64,000 nt of DNA. Origin: Halichoerus grypus. Its lineage: Eukaryota; Chordata; Mammalia; Carnivora; Phocidae. Positions 36,468-49,000 of the stretch are shown piece by piece. The stretch covers positions 121,649,631 to 121,713,630 of the forward strand of contig NC_135714.1 of assembly GCF_964656455.1 (NCBI RefSeq). Reading direction: 5' to 3'. The notes beneath the pieces are model-generated. The model made no database searches and had not been told where the DNA came from. It saw only the letters and a list, made by a program, of their open reading frames with translations. A program made the position numbers and the translations under genes. How positions within the stretch are numbered: the first letter of the stretch is position 1; every line of letters begins with the position of its first letter.

Positions 36468-37827
36468 AAAAGGAAAGATCTTATTTCCCTATATTACCAT
36501 ATAGTCGAAGGCCTTCTACCTACCAAGAATGGTCAGACTGCAATTTGTATGAAAAGAAGAAATAAACTTTTATTCCTATAAACTAGTAAAATTTTAGAAC
36601 TTCCAAAGGGATTGTAACATTTCATACTCCCACCAGCAAAGTATGAGAAGTCCAGTTGTTTTATATTCTCACCAATATTTGGTGCTACTCATCTTCCTAG
36701 TGTTAGATATTCAGTCCATATGTAGTGATACATATGGCTTTAATTTGCATTTCCTGATAACTTGTAATTTTAAGCATTTTCCATGTTCATCACTCATTTG
36801 TTACATGTTCATTTGAAACTCCCTATTCCAATCTTTTCCCCATTTTTAATTGGGAAGTTTATCTTTTCATTATTGTATGACAGCAGCATTTATATTCTGG
36901 ATATAATCTTTTGTCAAATATATTTTTGTTGGAATTTTTTTTTTGTCAAGAATATTTTTTTCCTATCTGTGACTTACCATTTCATTTTCCTAATGGTAAT
37001 TTTTCAAACAATATGTTTTACACATTTTTAAACTCTAATTATCAGGTTTTGTATAGCTTGTGCTTTTTTACCATATATTAGAAATCATTTCCAGCAAAAG
37101 TTCATGAGAAAAATCTACTTTGTTTGCTTATAGAAGGTTTACATTATAGCACTTGCAATTTAGAATATCGTTCATCTAGTAAGAGTAGCTCGTGTTCATT
37201 TTGTTACCTAAATTTATTCAGTTCCAACAACATTTATTGCAAAGAATTTTCTCAATGATTGCCTCGGTGCCTATATTAAAAATCAATTGACTATTATATG
37301 TAGGTCTATTTCTAGACACACTGTGATCCCCTGACATATTTGTCTATATGTATGACACCAGATGCTATCTGGATCTTGATAGCATTACAGTAAATATTAA
37401 AATTAGGGACTAAGATATTTTGTCTATTCTAGGTCTTGTCTATTTCCATAAAATTTTAGTATCAACTTGTCAATTTCTACCTCCAAAGAAGTCTTCTGAG
37501 ATTTTAATTGGGACTGCATTTAATTTAGATCAGTTTTGGGAGAAAAGACTTCTTAATTGAGTTAATCCATAAACATGGATTAAAGATTTTCTTTAAATTC
37601 TCTAAGCAAAATTTTATAATTTTCATTTCAGAAGTCTTACACATATTTTATTAAATATCCCTGAATATTTTATATTTGGGGAATGCTTTTATAAATAATG
37701 TATCCAAAATTTATCTTCTAATAGTTTCTGCATATATATACAAATAGATATGTATAAAATTGTCCCTGTACCCTATGACCTTTCTATATTCATTTATTAT
37801 TTCTAGTAGTGGAAATTAAGATTTCTT

Positions 37828-38052
37828 TTTTAAATTTTTTTAAATTTCATTTATTTATTTATTTAAAGATTTTATTTATTTGAGAGAAATAGAGAGAGAG
37901 AGAAAACGAGCGGGGGGGAGGGGCAGAAGGAGAGGGAGAAGCAGGCTTCCCACTGAGCAGCGAGCCTGATGCGGGACTCTATCCCAGAACCCTGAGATCA
38001 GGACCTGAGCTGAAGGAAGACGCTTAACTGACTGAGCCACTCAGGCACCCCA
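37828..38052 (-). mobile_element. Can-SINE in the minus-strand L1
   Basis: Head 'ggggtgcctgagtggctcag' on the minus strand, with a long T-rich tail. Perfect 16-bp duplication 'gaaattaagatttctt' at 37812-37827 and 38053-38068. Confidence 0.95.
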
Positions 38053-38790
38053 GAAATTAAGATTTCTTACATACATATATCTTTTCTGAATAAAGACAAT
38101 TTTAATTATTTCTTTGAGTTTTTATGACTTTTGTATCTTTTATATTTTTTTCTTGTCTTTTTGCATTGACTAGGACCTCCAGTACAATGTCGAATAGAAA
38201 ACATATACTTGTTCCTGATCTTAACTGGAAAGTATTCAACATTTTAATTTTAAATATGATGTTTCCTGTAGAGTTTTTATTATGAATGGTGTTGAATTTT
38301 TCAAATGTTTATCCTATATCTATTGAGTTGTTCATATAATTTCTTCCTTTTTCTGCTAATGTGGTGTAATATATGATTAATTCTTGAATATTAAAACAAT
38401 CTGCATTCCTGGGACAAACTCCAAATGCTCATATTATTCTTTTTTATATATAATGGAATTATTTTGCCAATATTTTGTTAAGGATTTCTTGTCTCTGTTC
38501 ATGAGGGATAATGATACATAGTTTCTTTTAATGTCTTTAGTTTTGCAATCACGATGTCTTCATAAAGTTGGTTATGAAGTGTTCATTCTTCTTACATTTT
38601 ATGAAAATTTGTATGAGATTGGAATTTTTTCCTCCTTAAATATATAATATAATTCATCAGTGAAGTCACATTGGCCTGGAGTTTTCTCTATGGGAAGGTT
38701 TTGAATTACAAGTGTAATTTGTTTACCAAATATATGACTGCTCATATCTTGTATTTCCTCTTGTGTCAGTATTGACAAGGTGACTTTTTT

Positions 38791-38917
38791 TAATGTTTAA
38801 TTTTCAAAAAATTTTAAAAGACTTTAATTTTAAGTAATCCCTATACCCAATGTGGGACTTAAACTCACAACCCCAAGACCATGAGTCGCATGCTCTACTG
38901 AGACAGCCAGATGCCCC
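38791..38917 (-). mobile_element. Older, shorter tRNA-derived SINE (different Can-SINE lineage)
   Basis: Minus-strand reading gives 'ggggcatctggctgtctcag', then 'catgcgactcatggtcttgg' and a short body ending in 'cttaaaattaaagtc'. It lacks the TCTC-rich segment of all other copies. It matches the general look of older Can-SINE subfamilies. Imperfect duplication 'aaggtgactttt'/'aagctgattttt' flanks it. Confidence 0.75.
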
Positions 38918-41113
38918 AATAAGCTGATTTTTAAATAAATCCTCCATTTCATTTAAAATTGTCCACTTTTTGTAACATTCCCTTGTATTTCTCTTAATAT
39001 CTTTAGGATATGTACTATTATCCTCTTTCAAGTCCAATATTTATAATTTGCACTTCCCGTTTTCCTGATCAGTCTTGGTAGAGGCTTATCAATTTGACTA
39101 ATCCTTTGAAAAAAAAAAAAACAATACCGAGCCCTTGAACTTTTTGTCTTTTTTTTATTTTATTGATTTCCTGACTTGTTTATTATTTCCTTTATTCAGC
39201 TTCGGTTTTAATTTACTCTCCCTTTTTTAGCTTCTTAATGTGAAAAGTTAGGTCACTAATTTGAAGTGTTTCTTCTGTTCTAATATAAACATTTAAAAGC
39301 TTTCATTTGTTTCTAAATACTACTCTAGCTGCATCCCACAAATGTTGTGTTGTGTTTTAATTTTTACTTAGATTAAAGCATTTTCTAATTTCTCCTGGGA
39401 ATTCTTCTTTGTGCCCTAAGTTACTCAGATATGTGCTACTTAATTCCCAAATATTTGGTTAGTTTCCAGGTCTCTTATGTTTTTTCTAACTTAATTCCAC
39501 TGTACATATTATGATCAGAGAAACTATTGTGTAAAATGTCAATCTTTTGAAACCTTTTGAAACTCCTTTTATGGCCCAACATATGATCTATTTTGGTGAG
39601 TGCTCCATAAGTCCTGGAGAAGTGTGTGCTCTGCAGATGTTGAGAATAGTATTATACAAATATAAATTAGATCAACTTGATGGTGATTTCAGGTTTTTAA
39701 TAGACTTAATGATTTTTTTTTTTTGGTATAGTGGTTCCATCAATTCCTGAAAGGCAATATTAAAAATATTAACTATGACTAAGCATTTGTGTATTCTTTA
39801 GTTCTGCCAATTTTTGCTTCATGCATTTTAAGCTCTGTTATTCAAGTGCATACATATGTAGAATAGTTATATCATCTTATATATTGACCTTTCTATGATT
39901 ATGAAATATTTCTTCTTTTCAAGTAATAATCCTAGTCTTGAAGTTACTTTGATTTCAATATAGGTACATCAGCTTTCAAATTTCTGATTACTGTTTCATA
40001 TTTTCCCATCCTTTTACTTCAACATATATGGGTCTTTATATTAAGAGTTCATCTCTTATAGATGGCATATATTTTATTTTATTCTGTTGCATTTGTATTG
40101 AATTTTATAACCCTTTGTATAATGTTTTTAAATAATATCTTTAAATATTATAATTTACATCCTTAATTTATCATACTCTACTATTACTGTATCACTTCAG
40201 GTAAAATGTAAGAATCTTACAACAGCATAATCCCATTTGCCCTCTCCCCCTTTGTTCTATTGTTGTCATATCTTATAAATATTGTCCACAGAAAATATTA
40301 TTTTTGTTCTAAATGGTCAGCTTTCAGTTAAAGAAAATAATAAAAATATAAAATGTAGGCTTTCATATTTACCAACATATTTATGGTTTCTAGCACTGTT
40401 CATTCTTTCCTGTTGACAAAGGTCTCTATCTGGCATCGCTTGCCTTTAGCCAGCAGAACCAATTTTAACCTTTCTTTTGTAGTGCAACTCTGCAGAGAAA
40501 GAATTCCCTCAAATGTGATTTTACCCTTGGTTTTGTTGCATATATTTTTGGATATGGAATACTGATTGAAGTTTTGTTTTCTTTTTAAAACTTTAAGGGT
40601 ATTATTTTATTGTTTTCTAGTTGCCATTGTTTCTGATAAGAAAAATCATCCATAATTTGTGTCGTGGTTCTCTTATGTGTAATGTGCACTTTCTCTCTGG
40701 CTGCTCCGAATATTTTTTCTTTATCTTTGGTTTTCAGCAGTTTAGCTTTGTGACTAGAGGTGATTCCTTTTGTACTCAAGCTACTTGTGTTTTTGGTTTT
40801 TTTTGTTTTTGTTTTTTTTTAGTTTCTTGGTTCTATAGGTTTTGTTGTCTTCAGCAAATTTGGGAAGTTTTTGAACTATTATTTATTTCAACATTTTATT
40901 GCCCCAATGTTTTCTCTTTTTCTGGGACTCTATTTTCACCTACTAGACCTTTTAATATTACTTTACATGTAACTGAAATTGTGTTTACCTAAAAACAAAC
41001 ACCTTCTTTTTCTTTGTTCTTCAAATTGGGTAATTTCTGTTGATCTGTCTTGTTCACTTACCCTTCATTCTGCAGTTTCAACCTTCTGTTAATCCCATCC
41101 ACTGATACATTTT

Positions 41114-41307
41114 TTTTTTTTTTAAAGATTTTATTTATTTATTTGACAGAGACACAGCGAGAGAGGGAACACAGGCAGAGGGAGCGGGAGAGGGAGAAGC
41201 GGGCCTCCCGCTGAGCAGGGAGCCCGATGCGGGGCTGGATCCCAGGACCTGGAATCATGACCTGAGCCAAAGGCAGACGCTTAACGACTGAGCCACCCAG
41301 GCGCCCC
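41114..41307 (-). mobile_element. Can-SINE, young-looking
   Basis: Complete minus-strand copy. Perfect 16-bp duplication 'tccactgatacatttt' at 41098-41113 and 41308-41323, inside the ORF1 part of the ancient L1. Confidence 0.96.
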
Positions 41308-42180
41308 TCCACTGATACATTTTAAAGTTCAGATTTTCAGTTCTAGAATTTCAGTATGATCCTTTATCACTCACTTTTTCTATAGTTGCTTTAAACCCTT
41401 AAACATATTTATAAAAGGTATTTAAAATATTTAATATAAACAGGCTGTGATAAGAGCTGGTTTTAGCATTTTATTTTTCAACATCTTGGTCATCTGGGTT
41501 TCCGTTTTTGTTGACTACTTTTCCTTTTGATTCTAGGAAACATTTTCTTCCTTCTTCACATGACCAGTAATTTTCATTTTGTTTTGTTTTATGATAGCCA
41601 CTGCAGATTTTACATTGAAAGGAGTCTTGGCTATGGTGTTACCCATTAAAAAATATATAATTTTGACATGCAGATAAACTCTTGGAGGACCCTCCCAATC
41701 CTGTCCAGTTTGCTTTTTGCCCTTTGTTAGGGAAGATTTACCCTGATTTTGTTTTAAATCTAGGATGTGGCTCTTACTCTATGGTATGGCCCTTATTTCC
41801 AAAGCATAATCTTTCTGGGGTTTCAACTGATTGAGGTGTTCAGCAATGTTATTCTACTATGGATGACTGAGCAATCATTTCCTCTAACATTACACAATTT
41901 CTGGTATCTATATTCTACTCTTAGCCCCACATGAAATCTCACCCTATCCTTGCATCAGAAACCACAGCCTCAACTCAATGTTTGCCTTCTCTTCACAATG
42001 AGATCTCCACTCTCTGTGTAGGATTACTTTCCCGCTCCAAATCAGAAACACTGAAAAAATGTGAGGCTCACCTCACATTTTTTTTCCTTTTTATAAGTAT
42101 CAAATTCTTGCCCTGTCTGTTGCTCGATTACAGCCGACAGTCATTTGTTATATTTTGTCTAGTCTGATGGTTGTTTACAG

Positions 42181-43179
42181 TAGAAGGATAACTTGAGAAA
42201 CAGTTATTGTGTCATGGATGGAAGAAGTCTTATATCATAGGCATCTTAATGATGCATATTCTACAAAGGTCCAATGAAGTACTGAAAAAGTAGTATATCT
42301 CAAGTCTATTTTAAGATTATATATCTATCTACCAACAGATAGATATAGATATATCTCCAAGTTATTTACATAACAGTTGTATGCATCAATATATAGTGCC
42401 ATTAGTAATGTAATGGAATACCAGTTTCTCTACAGAGTTATACACACTAAGTATTTTATTTTGTTTCATAATGAAACAAATTCAGGATAATGTGAATTCC
42501 ATATTAATGTTTGAAAAGGCAGAGTAGCAAGTTGATATTTGCACCCCTCAAAAAATCAAAATTTTTCTCTGATTTCTGTTTTCCAGTAGCTTCCTTCTGC
42601 CTATAGCTATCCTGGATTCTCAGCCCACAGTTTACCCCAGGACCCTTAAGTGTCCATAGAAAAAGGGTTCTGGTAGCTTCTCATTGTCAGCTTGCCATTA
42701 TAATTTTACCACAGGGTTTTCGACTGTTTTTAATTGTGATTGAGGTGATAATAATTTCACTTTCAGAGGCTTTTGGTTGAGAACCTTAGTTTCATTCAAA
42801 GCCTCAAAAAGTACTGCAAAATAAACTATCTGTGCATGTGAAGTCCCAAATTTCTCTAACTTTGCTATTTCCATGCTGAGTGAAATCTAAGACTTTATTG
42901 GAGTAGTGATTTTCTTGGGTAAACCCCTGATTCTCAGCCTCCAGACCATATATGAAAATGCCACAGGAAAATAAAGAGCTGCTGTCTTCAGCTCACTTTG
43001 GAAAGACTTTCATCACTCCCGACTCTTGGTGTGTCTAGAACCCATTGGTTCCACAGCTTTCAGGTATCTTTGAAAATATGATTTTTATAATTTATCCACC
43101 TTTTATAGTTCTGTCAGCAGTTTTGTTGGCCTAACATGACTTACTACCTTCTATTTTGGCAGAAGTCCAGTTTTGCCAT
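42181..43179. other. Unannotated, with one perfect hairpin
   Basis: No gene or repeat was recognised. An 11-bp perfect inverted repeat ('tatatctatct' at 42320-42330, 'agatagatata' at 42337-42347) has a 6-nt loop. Confidence 0.5.
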
Positions 43180-43192
43180 TTTTAAACTTTAT

Positions 43193-43408
43193 TTTTTTAA
43201 GATTTTATTTATTTATTTATTTGAGAGAGAGAGAGAGAGACTGCGTGAGAGAGAGCAGGGGGGAAGAGCAAAAAGGGAGGGAGAGGGACAAGTAGACTCC
43301 CCATTGAGTGTGGAGCCCCATGTGGGGCTCAATCCCAGGACCGGAGATCATGACCCAGGGGGAACCAAGAGTCCACTGTTAAACCAACTAAGCCATCTAG
43401 GTGCCCCT
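43193..43408 (-). mobile_element. Can-SINE, diverged, with GA-rich body
   Basis: Minus-strand copy with head 'ggggcacctagatggcttag' and (GA)n expansion at 43224-43240. Duplication 'ttttraactttat' at 43180-43192 and 43411-43423 (one mismatch). Confidence 0.9.
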
Positions 43409-43423
43409 GGTTTTGAACTTTAT

Positions 43424-44060
43424 ACAAGTAGAATTATATAATATATATTCTTTATTAGCATCCAGCTAATTTTGCTCAATATTATTTTTTAGATATTCAT
43501 CCATTTCCTTGAATGTTTATTCTCATTACTATAGATTATTCCATTGCATGATTACACCAAATTTTATATATGCATTCTATGGTTAATGAGTATTTGAGGA
43601 ATTTCTACTTTCTAGCTATAATGAATAGTGCTACTTTGAACATTCTTATAAACATCTTTTTCATAAATATATAAATGCACATTTGTTAAGTGTACATAGT
43701 AGTAGAAATTCTGGGTCATGTAGCTATTGTCAAACAGATTTCCAAGTGGAAATTTCCTACTTACATTTTCACCATTAGTGTATGAACGCTTTTATTTGTA
43801 TTTCCTACTTACATTTTCACCATTAGTGTATGAAGGCTTTTATTTGTATATTTTTAATTGACTATATTTTCTCTCAGATCTTTGTCACATTCTTATTAAG
43901 TCATTGTTTTTCCTATTGTTTTATGTAAATCTTTTATATGATAAAGACATTAACCATCATATTTTCAGCAAATATATCCTCACATATTCTGTTCATTGTA
44001 TTTTAATTTCAACTATGCCAAGCATAATGTGTAAATAACTAGATTATTCATACTTTGAAT
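43424..44060 (-). mobile_element. Ancient L1 3' region, minus strand, with internal 48-bp duplication
   Basis: L1 3'-end text in reverse complement: 'gctataatgaatagtgctac' (43615), 'ttctgggtcatgtagctatt' (43709), and 'ttttcaccattagtgtatga' (43767). The segment 43753-43800 is repeated at 43801-43848 with one mismatch. No coding potential remains. Confidence 0.65.
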
Positions 44061-44163
44061 TATCTACATATCTCCCTCAGTCCTTACAGTAGATAATTAA
44101 GTTTTAATTTTATCACAATAAATTCCTTATCAACAGAATTACCTATCAATATTCAATATAATG

Positions 44164-45033
44164 GAAGGAAAGATGGTGGAGGAGTAGGGGACCCTATTTC
44201 AACTGGTCCCTGGAATTGAGCTGGATATCTACCAGACCACTCTGAGCACCCACAAAACCAGCCTGAGATGTAAGAAGATCTGGATCTCTACAAACAGAAT
44301 ATCGCAGGCGGTTGGTTTTGAGGTACAAAGCGGGGAGCCGTGATTCTGCGGGCAGATACGGAAGGATAAATGGCAGCGGGAGGGTGCCTGGTCGTGGGGA
44401 TCCTACACCGCCGGTGAGCGACAGCCTCGCGCGCTGCGGACGGGGCACAGACTCGCAGACCGGTGGTGGCGGGGAAAGGACTTTAGGGCAGCCCCAGGGA
44501 TGGAAACCCGAGCGGCGGGGTCGCACGGGCGAACTGGGAGCGGCTGGCAGTTTTAGAAGCACAAAGGGCAGAGACGTGCTCCGACCTGGAGGCAGGACTG
44601 GGGGCGCTGCGGAGGGGCGCACAACCCAGGACACTGCAGTTTATAGCAGCACAGACAGAAACGGAGACAGTGTGGCCTGGAGAGCTCACTGAAGAACAGA
44701 CTGCAGTCTCTCTGCTCTGAGGCAGAGGGCTGGAAACAGTCTCTTCTGCTCTGACTCGCGGAAGAGACGCGTAAAGTCTCCAGGGAAAGCCGCCAGAGAA
44801 CAAAAGCCCCAAAAACTGATTCCCGCTGAGCCCATCCCCCACCACAGGGGGGCAGGGCAACTCCCCCCAAACAGGGTTGCCTGAGTAACAGCGCGGCAGG
44901 CCCCTCCCCCAGAAGACAGGCTGGGAAAACAAGAGGCCAGCAACCCTAAGGTCCCAAGAAAACAGGTGCATCTTGCTTGGCTTCTGGTCAATAATTTGGA
45001 CTCTATACATTCCCTCAAACACCCATCAACAGA
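44164..45033 (+). promoter_or_regulatory. L1 5' UTR, CpG-rich internal promoter region
   Basis: The element begins 'gaaggaaagatggtggagga'. Near the start is 'aagatggtgg', similar to the YY1 site that positions transcription initiation in human L1. From about 44300 to 44780 CpG dinucleotides are far denser than anywhere else in the window ('agcctcgcgcgctgcgg' at 44424). This is expected of an L1 Pol II promoter that is methylated in somatic cells. No monomers are seen, in contrast with the older L1. Promoter activity is inferred from family knowledge. Confidence 0.75.
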
Positions 45034-45922
45034 ATGACTAGGAGGAGGAGCCCCCCAAACAGAAAAGACTCAGAGATTATGACTTATGCTGCAGATTTAC
45101 AAATGGATGCACATAAAACCAAGATGTCGGAGATGGAATTCAGGCTAGCAATTGTGAAGACAATGGCTAGAATGGAGAAATCAATTAATGACAACATAGA
45201 GTCTCTAAGGGCAGAAATGAAAGGTGAATTGGCAGAACTTAAAAATGCTATCAATGAGATCCAATCCAATCTAGATAATCTAACAGCTAGGGTAACTGAG
45301 ACAGAAGAGAGAATAAGCGATCTGGAAGACAGTATAATAGATAAAAAGGGAAAAGAGGAGGCCAGGGAAAAACAACTCAGAATCCATGAAAATAGAATCA
45401 GAGAAATAAGTGACACCATGAAGCGTTCCAATGTCAGAACAATTGGAATCCCGGAGGGAGTGGAGAGAGAGAGAGGACTAGAAGATGTATTTGAGCAAAT
45501 CGTAGCTGAGAACTTCCCTCATCTGGGGAATGAAACAAACATTCGCGTCCTAGAGGCAGAGAGGACCCCTCCCAAGATCAAGGAAAACAGGCCAACACCC
45601 CGGCATGTAATAGTAAAACTTGCAAATCTTAGAACCAAGGAAATCATCTTAGGGCAGTTAGGGGGAAGAGATTCCTTACGTACAGAGGGAGGAACATCAG
45701 AATAACGTCAGACCTATCCACAGAGACCTGGCAAGCCAGAAAGGCCTGGCAAGACATATTCAGGGTACTAATGAGAAGAACACGCAGCCAAGAATACTTT
45801 ATCTGGCGAGGCTGTCATTTAGAATGGATGGAGAGATGCAGAGCTTCCATGACCAGCAGAAACTGAAAGAATATGTGACCACTAAGCCAGCCCTGCAAGA
45901 AATATTAAGAGGGGTTCTATAA
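45034..45922 (+). pseudogene. L1 ORF1 (RNA-binding chaperone), two frameshifts
   Basis: ORF1p forms trimers by a coiled coil and binds L1 RNA in the cytoplasmic particle. From ATG 45034 an open frame runs 223 codons. It has a basic N-terminus ('MTRRRSPPNRKDSE'), a heptad-rich coiled coil (about residues 35-110, 'LAELKNAINEIQSNLDNLTA') and an RRM-like part ('RTIGIPEGVERERGLEDVF' near 135-155). One base is missing near 45650, sending translation to TAA 45703-45705. A second missing base near 45770 restores the frame of the C-terminal domain, which ends at TAA 45920-45922. The undamaged length would be about 297 codons. The start is chosen because it precedes the basic N-terminus and follows in-frame stops. 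Confidence 0.93.
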
Positions 45923-46000
45923 AAGGAGAAAGACCCCAAGAGTGATATACAACAGAAATTTACAGGGACAATCTATAAAAACAACATCTTCACAGGCAAC

Positions 46001-49000
46001 ATGATGACAATTAATTCATATCTTTCAATAAGCACTCTCAACGTGAATGGCCTAAACGCTCCCATAAAATGGCACAGGGTTGCAGATTGGATAAAAAGAC
46101 AGGACCCATCCATATGCTGTCTACAAGAGACTCATTTTGAACCTAAAGATACATCCAGACTGAAAGTGAAGGGATAGAGATCCATCTTCCATGCCAGCGG
46201 ACCTCAAAAGAAAGCTGGGGTAGCAATTCTTATATCAGACAAATTAGATTTTAAACTAAAGTCTGTAATTAGAGACACAGAAGGACACTATATCATTCTT
46301 AAAGGGTCTATCGAACAAGAAGATCTAACAATTGTAAATATCTATGCCCCCAACATGGGAGCAGCCATCTACATAAGCCAACTGTTAACCAAAATAAAGA
46401 GTCATATTGATAACAATACGTTAATTGTAGGAGACCTCAATACTCCACTCTCAGCAATGGACAGATCATCTAAGCAGAAAATCAACAAGGAAACAAAAGT
46501 TTTGAATGATACATTGGACCAGATGGACCTCATAGATATTTACATAACATTCCACCCTAAAACAACAGAATACTCATTCTTCTCGAGCGCACATGGAACT
46601 TTCTCCAGAATAGACCACATACTGGGTCACAAATCAGGTCTCAACCATACCAAAAGATTGAGATTATTCCCTCCATATTCTCAGATCACAATGCTTTAAA
46701 ACTGGAACTCAATCACAAGAAAAAATTTGGCAGAAATTCAAACACTTGGAAGCTAAAGACCACTCTGCTCAAGAATGTTTGGGTCAACCAGGAAATCAAA
46801 GAAGAACTTAAACAACTCATGGAAATCAATGAGAATGAAAACACATTGGTCCAAAACCTATGGGATACTGCAAAGGCGGTCCTAAGGGGGAAATACATAG
46901 CCATCCAAGCCTCACTCAAAAAAATAGAAAAATCCCAAATTCATCAACTAATTCTACACCTTAAAGAACTAGAGTAAAAGGAACAAACGATGCCTAAGCC
47001 ACGCATTAGAAGAGAAATAATTAAAATTAGAGGAGAAATCAATGAATTAGAAACCAGATACACAGTATATCAGATCAACGAAACTAGAAGTTGGTTCTTT
47101 GAAAGAATTAATAAGATCGATAAACCACTGGCCAGACTTATCCAAAAGAAAAAAGAAAGGACCCAAATTAATAAAATTATGAATGAGAGAGGAGAGATGA
47201 CGACTAACACCAAGGAAATAGAAACAATTATTAGAAATTATTATCAACAACTATATGCCAATAAACTGAGCAATCTGGATGAAATGGAGGCCTTCCTGGA
47301 AACCTATAAGCTGCCAAGACTGAAACAGGAAGAAATTGACAACCTGAATAGGCCAATAACCAGTAACGAGATTGAAGCAGTGATCAAAAACCTCCCAAAA
47401 AACAAGAGCCCAGGGCCTGATGGATTCCCTGGGGAATTCTACCAAACATTCAAAGAAGAAATAATACCTATTCTACTGAAGCTGTTTCAAAAAATAGAAA
47501 CAGAAGGAAAACTTCCAAACTCATTCTATGAGGCCAGCATTACCTTAATCCCCAAACCAGGCAAAGACCCCATCAAAAAGGAGAATTTCAGACCGATATC
47601 CCTGATGAATATGGATTCCAAAATCCTCAATAAAATCCTAGCTAATAGGATCCAACAATACATTAAAAGGATCATCCACCACGACCAAGTGGGATTTATC
47701 CCTGGGATGCAAGGGTGGTTCAATATTTGCAAATCAATCAATGTGATAGAACACATTAATAAGAGGAGGGAGAAGAACCATATGGTCCTCTCAATTGGTG
47801 CATAAAAAGCATTTGACAAAATACAACATCCTTTCCTGATTAAAACTCTTCAGAGTATACGGATAGAGGAAACATTCCTCAAGTTCATAAAATCCATCTA
47901 TGAAAAACCCACAGCAAATATCATCCTCAATGGGGAAAAGCTGAGAGCCTTTCCCTTAAGATCAGGAACACGTCAAGGATGCCGACTCTCGCCGCTATTA
48001 TTCAACATAGTACTAGAAGTCCTAGCAACAGCAATCAGACAACAAAAAGAAATAAAAGGTATTCAAGTTGGCAAAGAAGAAGTCAAACTCTCTCTTTTCG
48101 CAGACGACATGATACTTTATGTGGAAAACCCAAAAGACTCCACCCCCAAATTACTAGAACTCATCCAGCAATTCAGTAATGTGGCAGGATACAAAATCAA
48201 TGCACAGAAATCAGTTGCTTTCTTATACACTAACAATGCAACTGTAGAAAGAGAAAGTAGAGAAACAATTCCATTTACAATAGCACCAAAAACCATAAGA
48301 TACCTTGGAATAAGCCTAACCAAAGAGGTAAAGGATCTATACTCTAGGAACTACAGAACACTCATGAAAGAAATTGAAGAAGACACAAAAAGATGGAAAA
48401 ATATTCCATGCTCATGGATCAGAAGAATAAACATTGTTAAAATGTCTATGCTACCCAGAGCAATCTATACCTTCAATGCCATCCCAATCAAAATTCCAAT
48501 GACATTTTTCAAAGTGCTGGAACTAACAATCTTAAAATTTGTATGGAATCAGAAAAGACCCCGAATCACCAAGGAAATTTTGAAAAAGAAATACAAAGCT
48601 GGGGGCATCACGTTGCCTGATTTTAAGCTATATTACAAAGCTGTGATCACCAAGACAGCATGGTACTGGCACAAAAACAGACATATAGACCAGTGGAACA
48701 GAATAGAGAACCCAGATATGGACCCTCAACTCTATGGTCAAATAATCTTTGACAAAGCAGGAAAAAACATGCAATGGAAAAAAGACAGTCTCTTCAATAA
48801 ATGGTGCTGGGAAAATTGGACAGCCACATGCAGAAGAATGAAACTCGACCATTCTCTAACACCACTCACAAAGATAAACTCAAAGTGGATGAAAGACCTC
48901 AATGTGAGACAGGAATCCATCAAAATCCTAGAGGAGAACATAGGCAGTAACCTCTTTGACATCGCCCACAGCAACTTCTTTCAAGATACATCTCCAAAAG

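Larger units (their letters stand above)
36560..42180 (-). mobile_element. Ancient near full-length L1, minus strand
   Basis: Read on the minus strand, the order is 5' region (about 42180-41650), ORF1 area (about 41650-40400), ORF2 (39780 down to about 36900) and 3' end near 36560. Diagnostic reverse-complement phrases include 'acctccagtacaatgtcgaa' (38175), 'cattcctgggacaaactcc' (38404), 'gctgcatcccacaaatgttg' (39329) and 'cctggagaagtgtgtgctct' (39614). Stops saturate all frames. Three SINEs interrupt it, all in the same orientation as the L1. The family is probably L1M-type; limits are approximate. Confidence 0.75.

Noticed and set aside
44312..44692. 126-codon plus-strand frame upstream of L1 ORF1
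   Set aside because: It lies in the GC-rich L1 5' UTR, where stops are rare. Its arginine- and glycine-rich content reflects composition.
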